Shown: positions 1-4,573 of the stretch, in pieces
Layout of the letters: each line of letters starts with the position of its first letter
Position numbering within the stretch: position 1 is the first letter of the stretch
Origin: Chloroflexota bacterium
Lineage (GTDB): Bacteria; Chloroflexota; Dehalococcoidia; SM23-28-2; RBG-16-64-32
Assembly (NCBI GenBank): GCA_016190405.1
Contig: JACPQO010000145.1
Coordinates: 1-5,563 of the forward strand
Length of the DNA: 5,563 nt
Direction: 5' to 3'
Notes under the pieces: model-generated
Told to the model about the DNA's origin: nothing
Database searches by the model: none
Seen by the model: the letters and a program-made list of their open reading frames with translations, nothing else
Made by a program: the position numbers and the translations under genes

Positions 1-1
1 C

Positions 2-115
2 CCGCTGGCCTACCTGCGGGACCATTACAAGCAGAAAACGGACCGCGATCAGGAGGTCGCAGCCCGTCTCCGCTCCTACATGACACATTCTAGCACCGAA
101 AGGAGGGCGGTGTAG
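2..115 (+). CDS. C-terminal fragment of an unidentified protein
   Basis: An open frame enters from the left edge and stops at TAG 113-115, giving 37 residues. They begin PLAYLRDHYKQK and end STERRAV. The composition is rich in charged residues (RDHYKQKTDRDQEVAARLR), has helical character, and looks like the soluble C-terminus of a real protein rather than a shadow frame. I do not recognise the family, and no catalytic motif lies in the visible part. It runs in the same direction as everything downstream, but the next gene has its own promoter-like sequence, so the two need not share a transcript. The AGGAGGG at its 3' end (101-107) falls inside its codons and probably does not serve a downstream start. 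Confidence 0.55.
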   Translation, partial: PLAYLRDHYKQKTDRDQEVAARLRSYMTHSSTERRAV

Positions 116-142
116 CGGAATGTACCGAACGAGTTCAATCGC

Positions 143-171
143 TTTTCCCAACGTGCGTGGGGGTGTATAAT
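143..171 (+). promoter_or_regulatory. Putative promoter of the RRM gene
   Basis: A perfect TATAAT -10 box lies at 166-171. The -35 at the usual 17-bp distance, TTTTCC at 143-148, is weak. Transcription would start near 178, giving a leader of about 100 nt before the TTG start at 279. The weak -35 suggests help from an activator, or that the box is fortuitous. Confidence 0.5.
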
Positions 172-182
172 GCCTGTGTTCG

Positions 183-273
183 CTGCCTCCTACGGCTGTT
201 CTTCCGACGTTTAGAGGCAGTTGTTCGGGCACGGAAGAATTGTTCCCCAAGTTGGGGAAGACCTATAGGAGGC
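183..273 (+). promoter_or_regulatory. Structured 5' leader with anti-SD: candidate RNA switch
   Basis: Several exact complementarities interlock here. GCCTCCTA (185-192) is the reverse complement of TAGGAGGC (266-273), which contains the SD of the RRM gene. Inside that helix lie TTCTTCCG (199-206) with CGGAAGAA (232-239), and TTCCCC (243-248) with GGGGAA (254-259). Together they form a closed three-way junction that would hide the SD. The 5' strand can instead pair as CTGCCTC (183-189) with GAGGCAG (214-220). These bases lie in the loop of the second stem, so this pairing makes a pseudoknot and leaves the SD free. The two states exclude each other because both use 185-189. The pairings are seen directly; the switching function is inferred. 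I do not recognise a known riboswitch class. Confidence 0.6.
243..259 (+). repeat. Perfect hairpin just upstream of the SD
   Basis: TTCCCCAA (243-250) and TTGGGGAA (252-259) form a perfect inverted repeat around a single G. As RNA this folds as a 6-bp stem with an AAGTT loop. It ends 7 nt before the AGGAGG of the RRM gene, so it could stack on a neighbouring helix or affect ribosome access. It could also be a DNA operator, but its position inside the leader favours RNA. Confidence 0.55.
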
Positions 274-278
274 CACAG

Positions 279-596
279 TTGGCGAACAAGTTGTACGTTG
301 GTGGTCTGTCCTTTGACACCACAGAGGAGGGCCTGCGGACCTTCTTCGAGCAAGCCGGCACTGTGGAAAGCGCCGCTATCGTGACCGACCGTTATTCCGG
401 ACGCTCCCGCGGCTTCGGGTTCGTGGAGATGTCCAGCAGCGCCGAGGCCCGCAAGGCGATCGAGATGCTGAGCGGCAAGGTCCTGGACGGCCGCACCATC
501 ACCGTGGACGAAGCGCGGCCTCCCCAGCAGCGGACCGGCGGCGGCGGCGGCCCCCGCCGCGGCGGCGGCGGCGGCGGAGGGCGGGGCCGGTGGTAG
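279..596 (+). CDS. RRM-domain RNA-binding protein with Gly/Arg-rich tail
   Basis: This 105-residue protein has a single RNA recognition motif that binds single-stranded RNA. RNP2 is LYVGGL (residues 5-10) and RNP1 is RGFGFVEM (44-51), both with the aromatic positions expected for base stacking. The RRM spans about residues 4-80. It is followed by a disordered tail with Gly runs and RGG-like pairs (PRRGGGG, GRGRW) that probably adds non-specific RNA affinity. The start chosen is TTG at 279. It has AGGAGG at 267-272 with 6-nt spacing and yields the common MANKLYVGGL beginning. A TTG at 240 in the same frame has no comparable SD and would extend the protein through the leader hairpin. Family knowledge: small bacterial RRM proteins, best known in cyanobacteria, are often cold-induced and post-transcriptionally controlled, consistent with the structured leader. 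The substrate RNA is unknown. The stop overlaps the next start. Confidence 0.93.
   Translation: MANKLYVGGLSFDTTEEGLRTFFEQAGTVESAAIVTDRYSGRSRGFGFVEMSSSAEARKAIEMLSGKVLDGRTITVDEARPPQQRTGGGGGPRRGGGGGGGRGRW
537..590 (+). repeat. GGC/GGN tract encoding the poly-Gly tail
   Basis: The end of the RRM gene is a nearly pure G/C stretch of GGC and GGN codons encoding two glycine runs. GCGGCGG (541-547) can pair with CCGCCGC (554-560). The tract is a likely site of slippage and of sequencing or assembly error. It also sits directly before the coupled GTG start at 590. Confidence 0.7.
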
Positions 597-811
597 ACCA
601 GCCTGCCGCCCTCTCATCTGCCAGCTCGGGCCTGCCGGCTGAAGAGTCCTGTGCCTGCGCCCACCACTGGCGGATCGAGAGCCCGGCCGGAGAGACCAGC
701 GAGGGCGTCTGCCAGCTTTGCGGGGCCACTCGCAGCTTCGCCAATTACAGCCGCCACCAAGCGATGTCGCGCACCCGCAAGAACCAGCCCAGCGCCCAGA
801 GCCAGGCCTAA
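590..811 (+). CDS. Small zinc-ribbon-like protein, coupled to the RRM gene
   Basis: This 73-residue soluble protein has a compact Cys/His pattern: CxC at residues 21-23, HHW at 25-27, and CQLCG at 41-45, followed by ATRSFANY. The HHW-(about 13)-CxxCG-x-x-R-x-F-x-N arrangement recurs in small uncharacterised bacterial proteins. It probably binds one zinc through C21 or C23, a His, C41 and C44. The GTG start at 590 overlaps the RRM stop (594-596), with GGAGGG at 576-581 serving as SD. No ATG lies upstream of the Cys cluster, so translational coupling is the best reading. Residues 2-20 and the Arg/Lys/Gln-rich C-terminus (about 56-73) look disordered. Pairing with an RRM protein suggests an RNA-related role, but no function is known. 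Zinc binding is inferred from the motif only. Confidence 0.72.
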   Translation: MVDQPAALSSASSGLPAEESCACAHHWRIESPAGETSEGVCQLCGATRSFANYSRHQAMSRTRKNQPSAQSQA

Positions 812-835
812 GCGCCTCCCGCGCCGATACACAAT

Positions 836-857
836 CTCTCGTTGACGTTCACGAGAG
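836..857 (+). repeat. Inverted repeat over the acdB -35 region (candidate operator)
   Basis: CTCTCGT (836-842) and ACGAGAG (851-857) form a perfect 7-bp inverted repeat with an 8-nt spacer. It lacks a downstream T-run, so it is a poor terminator. Its overlap with the -35 box at 842-847 makes a regulator-binding site more likely. Confidence 0.45.
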
Positions 858-871
858 GTCTACCGTATCAT
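842..871 (+). promoter_or_regulatory. Predicted sigma-70-type promoter of the acd operon
   Basis: TTGACG (842-847) and TATCAT (866-871) each match the consensus at five of six positions and are 18 bp apart. Transcription would start near 878, giving a leader of about 24 nt with AAGGAGGG at 891-898 before ATG 902. The position, between the end of the zinc-ribbon gene and acdB, supports a separate transcription unit. Confidence 0.6.
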
Positions 872-901
872 TAGCCCGCCTCACTACCAGAAGGAGGGCG
901 C

Positions 902-1594
902 ATGTCCATCACCGACGTTATCGACCGCGCCAAGAACCAGGGCCGGACCGTACTGACGGAGGTTGAGTCCAAGCAGGTCCTGGAGGAGGCGGGAATCCCC
1001 GTCGTGAAGGCCCGCCTGGCCCGCACGGCCCAGGACGCCGCTCGCGCCGCCGCCGAGCTCGGCTTTCCCGTGGCCCTCAAGATCGTCTCACCGGATGTCA
1101 CCCACAAGTCGGACGTGGGCGGCGTCCGGCTGAGCCTCAACACGGCCAGCGAGGTAGAGGCCGCCTTCGATGAGATCATGGCCGCCGTCAAGAAACGCCA
1201 GCCCGACGCCCGTATCGAGGGCGTGGCCGTCCAGCCCATGGCCCGTCCCGGCATCGAGGTCATTCTGGGGATGAGCAAGGACCCTCAGTTCGGGCCGGTG
1301 CTCATGTTCGGCCTCGGCGGCATCCTGGTGGAGGTGCTCAAGGACGTGGCCTTCCGCATCGTGCCCCTGGAGCCGCGCGACGCCCGCCAGATGGTGCGCG
1401 AGATCAAGGGCTTCCCGGTGCTGGAGGGCTTCCGCGGCCAGGAGCCCGCCGATCTGGAGGCGCTCGAGAAGCTGATCCTGCGCCTCTCCGCCTTCGTGGA
1501 GGCGCACCCGGAGATCGAGGAGGTGGACCTGAACCCTGTCTTCGCCTACAAGGACGGCGCGATCGCCGTGGACGCCCGCATCGTGCTGAGCTAA
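902..1594 (+). CDS. acdB: ADP-forming acyl-CoA synthetase, beta subunit (ATP-grasp)
   Basis: This 230-residue protein has the usual length of the stand-alone beta subunit of ADP-forming acetate/acyl-CoA ligase. With the alpha subunit it carries out acyl-CoA + ADP + Pi = acid + CoA + ATP in the cytoplasm. It is a single ATP-grasp domain. Visible landmarks are LTEVESKQVLEEAGIPV at the N-terminus, KIVSPDVTHKSDVGGV (60-75) with His68 in the conserved HKSD motif, VQPM (110-113), FGLGGILVEVLKD (136-148), DLNPV (209-213) and VDARIVL at the end. In studied homologues the His of HKSD takes part in phosphoryl relay. ATG 902 is preceded by AAGGAGGG. The alpha gene lies one gene downstream, separated by a hydrolase gene. 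The acyl substrate cannot be read from the sequence; acetate is only the family default. Confidence 0.93.
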   Translation: MSITDVIDRAKNQGRTVLTEVESKQVLEEAGIPVVKARLARTAQDAARAAAELGFPVALKIVSPDVTHKSDVGGVRLSLNTASEVEAAFDEIMAAVKKRQPDARIEGVAVQPMARPGIEVILGMSKDPQFGPVLMFGLGGILVEVLKDVAFRIVPLEPRDARQMVREIKGFPVLEGFRGQEPADLEALEKLILRLSAFVEAHPEIEEVDLNPVFAYKDGAIAVDARIVLS

Positions 1595-1611
1595 TGGCAG
1601 GCGGGGCAGTA

Positions 1612-1634
1612 CCCCGGCTTGAAAGCTGGGGCAT
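1612..1634 (+). repeat. Palindromic hairpin repeat, copy 1
   Basis: CCCCGGCT (1612-1619) pairs with AGCTGGGG (1624-1631), including one G-T pair, around a short TGAA loop, followed by CAT. Twenty of its 23 bases match copy 2 at 2518-2540. The differences keep the stem: T-A here is C-G in copy 2, and G-T here is A-T there. It ends 3 nt before the ATG of the hydrolase gene, so it could block or tune its translation. It resembles short REP-like palindromes that occur between genes. Confidence 0.75.
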
Positions 1635-1637
1635 TTG

Positions 1638-2501
1638 ATGGCGCGCCGTAACGTCCCCAGGAAGTGGCCCGCGGGCATGATCGAGGTGGCGCCCGGCGTC
1701 TTCGGCTACATACAGGCCGGCGGCGTCACCGGCGTCAGCAACGGCGGCCTTATCGTCGGCGACGAGGGCGCCATCGCCGTGGACGCCCTGTTCGTGCCCA
1801 GCATGACCCGCCGCTACCTGCGAGCGATCCGCCGCACGACCCACAGGCCGGTCACGCACCTGATCAACACCCACCACCACATCGACCACGTCGGCGGCAA
1901 CCAGTTCTTCGCGAAATCGGAGATCGTCGCCCACGTCAACGCCCGCGAGGAGGTCATCCGCTTCGGCCTACCCCTGGACCTGCTACGGCGCTTCATCCCC
2001 GAGTTCGCCGGCGAGATGGAGCAGATCAAGATAACACCGCCCACGCTCACCTACGCCGGGCAGATGACGCTCCACCAGGGCGGCCGAGTCATCGAGCTGT
2101 TGTACATGGGGCCCGCCCACACGCCGGGCGACACCCTGATCTACCTGCCCCAAGAGAAGGTGCTGTTCGCCGGCGACGTGGCCTTCCATTACGTCGTCCC
2201 CGGCCCCTTCGACTGCCACGTCAGCGGCTGGATCCGCGTCTGCGACCGCGCGGCGGAGCTGGACGTGGACGTCATCGTGCCGGGGCACGGGCCCATCGGC
2301 GCCAAGAGCGACATGCGGGAGATGCGGGACTACCTGGCCCTGGTCCGCCGAGAGGCGCGGCGCTCCTTCGCCGCCGGAGAGCCGGAGGAGGAAGCGGCCC
2401 GCAAGCTGAAGGTGGGCGGCTTCTATGCCCAGTGGGCGAACCCGGAGCGGCTGCCCCTGCTGGTCCAGCGGCTGTACATGGAGTTCCGGGGGGAGATGTA
2501 G
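1638..2501 (+). CDS. Metallo-beta-lactamase-fold hydrolase
   Basis: This 287-residue protein has the full metal-ligand set of the superfamily: HHHIDH (His79, His81, Asp83, His84), His161 in GPAHTPGD, Asp180 in FAGD and His217 in PGHGPIG. It should therefore bind two metal ions and hydrolyse a substrate with water. N-terminal features are EVAPGVFGY and SNGGLIVGDEGAIAVDALF. After the core, residues from about 235 form a charged helical tail (RREARRSF, PEEEAARKL) ending in LYMEFRG, as in SoxH-like members. There is no signal peptide, so it is probably cytoplasmic. I chose ATG 1638; ATG 1677-1679, in frame and preceded by AGGAAG, would remove 13 residues and cannot be excluded. It lies between the two acd subunit genes, so a thioester or a carboxylic acid derivative from the same pathway is a reasonable but unproven substrate. 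Confidence 0.88.
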   Translation: MARRNVPRKWPAGMIEVAPGVFGYIQAGGVTGVSNGGLIVGDEGAIAVDALFVPSMTRRYLRAIRRTTHRPVTHLINTHHHIDHVGGNQFFAKSEIVAHVNAREEVIRFGLPLDLLRRFIPEFAGEMEQIKITPPTLTYAGQMTLHQGGRVIELLYMGPAHTPGDTLIYLPQEKVLFAGDVAFHYVVPGPFDCHVSGWIRVCDRAAELDVDVIVPGHGPIGAKSDMREMRDYLALVRREARRSFAAGEPEEEAARKLKVGGFYAQWANPERLPLLVQRLYMEFRGEM

Positions 2502-2517
2502 TGGGGGGATACTCCCA

Positions 2518-2540
2518 CCCCAGCCTGAAGGCTGGGGCAT
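2518..2540 (+). repeat. Palindromic hairpin repeat, copy 2
   Basis: CCCCAGCC (2518-2525) pairs perfectly with GGCTGGGG (2530-2537) around a TGAA tetraloop and is followed by CAT. It is the same element in the same orientation as 1612-1634. It begins 16 nt after the hydrolase stop and lies 31 nt before the acdA ATG. With no T-run it is unlikely to terminate transcription. A role in mRNA processing or stability, or a REP-like mobile origin, is more plausible. Confidence 0.8.
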
Positions 2541-2571
2541 GGGCCCTCCACCACCCCAGGGGAAAGCAGTA

Positions 2572-4026
2572 ATGGCCACCACTGCGGGCACTCGCGCTGA
2601 CCTGCTGAAGCGGCTGGACCGGGCATTTAACCCCCGCAGCGTGGCCGTCGTCGGCGATAAGCGCGCCATCGGCTACCTGTGGCTGCGCTCCCTGAGCGCC
2701 TTCCAGGGCAAGCTCTACTCCGTCCAAATCGACCCCAACGAAATCCCCGGCATCGAGGAGATGGGCGTGCCCAACTTCCCGCGCCTCCAGGACATTCCCG
2801 ATGAGATCGACTACGTGGTGTGCGCCGTCCCCAGGCCGGTTTCGCCCCGCATCGTCGCCGACTGCATCGAGAAGGGAGTGGGCGCCGTCACCCTGTTCAC
2901 CTCCGGCTTCGCCGAGACCGAGACGGAGGAGGGCATCCGGATTCAGGAGCAGATCACGCAGATGGCCAAGGACGCCGGGCTGCTGCTCATCGGGCCCAAC
3001 TGTATGGGCATCTACAACCGCCGGCTGGGCGTCCGCCACAGCTGGGAGCAGCCCGCCGGCGACCCGGGCAACGTGGGCTTCATCTCGCAGAGCGGCACCC
3101 ACTGCATCAACTTCTCGCTGGTGGGCCACCTCAGCGGCATCAAGTGCTCCAAGACGGTCAGCTTCGGCAACGCCGTCGTCCTGGACGCGCCCGACTACCT
3201 GGAGTACCTGGCCGCCGACCCCGAGACAGAGGTCATCGGCATGTACCTGGAGGGCGCCAGGGACGGCCGGCGTCTGCTGCGCGTTCTGCGCGAGACCACC
3301 CGCCGCAAGCCGGTCGTCGTCTGGAAGGGCGGCATGACCCGGGCCGGCGCGCGGGCCGTTTACTCCCACACCGCCTCGCTGGCCACGGCCCCCGCCATCT
3401 GGGACGCCGCCATGCGCCAGGCCGGGGCCGTGCAGACCGATAACCTGGACGAGACCGTCGACGCCGTGAAGGCGCTGGTCTACTGCAAGCAGGGGACCGG
3501 ATGCCGCGTAGGGCTCGTGGCCATGACCGGCGGCCAGTCTGTCGTCATCACCGACGCCTTCGAACGGGAAGGGCTGCAGGTGCCGCTGCTGACGGCGGCC
3601 TCCTACGAGAAGCTGTCGTCGTTCTTCAACATCATCGGGGGCAGCTACCGCAACCCGCTGGACGCCGGCGGCACCATCGGCATGGGCTTCGCGCCCCAGA
3701 ACCTGACTCGCCTCCTGGAGATCCTGGACGACGACGAGAACGTGGACGCCATCGTCATGGAGGTGGGGGCTGGCTTCCTGGCCCGCCGTATGCGCGAGAA
3801 CCCCGTCATCCTGGACGCGCTGCTGGACACGCTATCGGCGCACAAGGAGCGTTCGCCCAATCCGATCATCGCCGACGCCCACCCCGGGCACCTGGACGAC
3901 GAGGGGGCGAAGATCAGGCAGCGGCTGCTGGAGCGGGGGATCCCGCCGTTCGGGAGCTTTCAGGCGGGCGCGCAGGCCCTCAAACGCGCCATCGACTACT
4001 GGCGCTTCCGGGAGGGGCTGGAGTAG
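2572..4026 (+). CDS. acdA: ADP-forming acyl-CoA synthetase, alpha subunit
   Basis: This 484-residue protein is the CoA-binding and phospho-His partner of the beta subunit encoded at 902. Domains in order are: a Rossmann-type CoA-binding domain from FNPRSVAVVG (19-28), with IDYVVCAVPRP further on; a ligase domain with LLLIGPNCMGIYN and FISQSGT; and a second flavodoxin-like domain with VAMTGGQSVVITDAF and YRNPLDAGGT. The catalytic His is His266 in YSHTASLA, and an upstream YLEG (225-228) supplies the conserved Glu. The loop after the first Gly of the CoA domain reads GDKRAIGYLW rather than the common GAS...GxxG, so substrate preference may differ from classical acetate enzymes. ATG 2572 is chosen because AGGGGAAAG (2558-2566) precedes it and homologues begin shortly before the FxPRSVAVVG motif. 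The same frame is open further upstream, but only through the hydrolase gene and hairpin. A terminator follows the stop. Confidence 0.92.
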   Translation: MATTAGTRADLLKRLDRAFNPRSVAVVGDKRAIGYLWLRSLSAFQGKLYSVQIDPNEIPGIEEMGVPNFPRLQDIPDEIDYVVCAVPRPVSPRIVADCIEKGVGAVTLFTSGFAETETEEGIRIQEQITQMAKDAGLLLIGPNCMGIYNRRLGVRHSWEQPAGDPGNVGFISQSGTHCINFSLVGHLSGIKCSKTVSFGNAVVLDAPDYLEYLAADPETEVIGMYLEGARDGRRLLRVLRETTRRKPVVVWKGGMTRAGARAVYSHTASLATAPAIWDAAMRQAGAVQTDNLDETVDAVKALVYCKQGTGCRVGLVAMTGGQSVVITDAFEREGLQVPLLTAASYEKLSSFFNIIGGSYRNPLDAGGTIGMGFAPQNLTRLLEILDDDENVDAIVMEVGAGFLARRMRENPVILDALLDTLSAHKERSPNPIIADAHPGHLDDEGAKIRQRLLERGIPPFGSFQAGAQALKRAIDYWRFREGLE

Positions 4027-4032
4027 GGTAGC

Positions 4033-4065
4033 CTCGCGGAGCCGAATAGCCCCGCGAGTTTGTTT
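4033..4065 (+). terminator. Rho-independent terminator of the acd operon
   Basis: CTCGCGG (4033-4039) and CCGCGAG (4052-4058) form a perfect 7-bp GC-rich stem with a 12-nt loop. TTTGTTT follows at once (4059-4065). It begins 7 nt after the acdA stop, which is the expected position. Confidence 0.72.
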
Positions 4066-4097
4066 GGCAGTTTTCCTGTCTTCGCATAGGGGTTGGC

Positions 4098-4126
4098 TTG
4101 ACAGGAGAGAAGAGTGTATATACACT
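4098..4126 (+). promoter_or_regulatory. Promoter of the marR-like gene
   Basis: A perfect TTGACA -35 (4098-4103) is followed after 17 bp by TACACT (4121-4126), four of six matches to the -10 consensus. TATACA at 4119-4124 (15-bp spacing) is an alternative. With the first choice, transcription starts at about 4132-4134, at the ATG itself. Confidence 0.62.
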
Positions 4127-4127
4127 C
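4112..4127 (+). promoter_or_regulatory. Perfect 16-bp palindrome: probable MarR operator
   Basis: GAGTGTATATACACTC reads the same on both strands and covers the -10 region of the promoter, ending 5 nt before the repressor's start codon. MarR-family dimers bind palindromes of about this length and usually repress their own operon. Binding here would block RNA polymerase directly. Confidence 0.75.
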
Positions 4128-4132
4128 ACTCC

Positions 4133-4555
4133 ATGACTCAGGATCTTGCCCTGGCCGAGACGCGCGATTGTTGGTGCCTCGCGGCCAGGCGTACGGCGCG
4201 CATGGTGACGCGGCTTTACGAGAGGGAGCTCCGTCCGCACGGGCTGCGCGCGACGCAGTTCTCCATCCTCGCCAGCCTGGCGTTGAAGGGTCGTCCGACG
4301 CCTATCAGCGAGCTCGCCGAGGTGCTGGAGTTGGAGCGCACGACGCTGACACGGAGCGCAGCCCTGCTCGAACGAAATGGCTGGATCCGCTCTGCGCGTG
4401 CGGAAGACGCCAGGGAACATCCCCTCGAACTGACTCCCGCAGGCCATCGGAGACTTGAGGTCGCACTTCCCGCCTGGAGGGCGGCGCAGGAGCTCGTCGG
4501 TCGAAAATTCGGCCGCTTGATGAGGGGGTCAGCGATTCACGAGACCGGGGGCTAG
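4133..4555 (+). CDS. MarR-family transcriptional regulator
   Basis: This 140-residue winged-helix repressor probably acts as a dimer. The dimerisation helix lies in about residues 10-35 (AARRTARMVTRLYERELRPHGL). The HTH follows (ATQFSILASL, then ISELAEVLELERTTLTRSAALLERNGWI), with the wing RAEDAREHPLELTPAG matching the family D-x-R...L-x-LT pattern. A CWC motif at residues 13-15 could sense oxidants or electrophiles, though Cys near this site is common in this subfamily and no mechanism is shown. I chose ATG 4133: it sits just after the operator, and no SD lies at a usable distance (the nearest, AGGAGAG at 4103-4109, is 23 nt away and overlaps the promoter), which points to a leaderless mRNA. 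The reductase gene begins 18 nt after the stop, so the two form an operon. The upstream in-frame extension would run through promoter and operator and is rejected. Confidence 0.88.
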   Translation: MTQDLALAETRDCWCLAARRTARMVTRLYERELRPHGLRATQFSILASLALKGRPTPISELAEVLELERTTLTRSAALLERNGWIRSARAEDAREHPLELTPAGHRRLEVALPAWRAAQELVGRKFGRLMRGSAIHETGG

Positions 4556-4573
4556 CACAGAAGGAGGAGGACC

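Noticed and set aside
120..170. Short 16-codon ORF after AGGAGG (101-106)
   Set aside because: The spacing of 13 nt to ATG 120 is too long, the peptide has no recognisable features, and the frame ends within the promoter.
170..214. Leader peptide of 14 codons (ATG 170 to TAG 212-214) over the anti-SD segment
   Set aside because: Its ATG overlaps the TATAAT box, so a transcript starting near 178 would not contain it, and its SD-like GGGGG is poor. It becomes relevant only if transcription starts further upstream; translation would then melt the sequestering helix.
240..278. Upstream TTG start for the RRM protein
   Set aside because: It has no usable SD and would translate the 243-259 hairpin. 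TTG 279 has an ideal AGGAGG and gives the usual MANKLYVGGL N-terminus.
836..857. Intrinsic terminator after the zinc-ribbon gene
   Set aside because: The stem is followed by GTCTACC instead of a T-run, and it overlaps a good -35 box.
2425..2571. N-terminal extension of acdA into the hydrolase gene
   Set aside because: The extension reads Pro/Gly/Ser-rich shadow sequence through the hydrolase 3' end and the hairpin; ATG 2572 has an SD and leads directly into the CoA-binding domain.
1088..3369. Long open frames on the minus strand opposite acdB, the hydrolase and acdA
   Set aside because: They are typical mirror frames of high-GC coding DNA, rich in Ala, Gly, Arg and His and without recognisable domains, while the plus strand carries clear family motifs.
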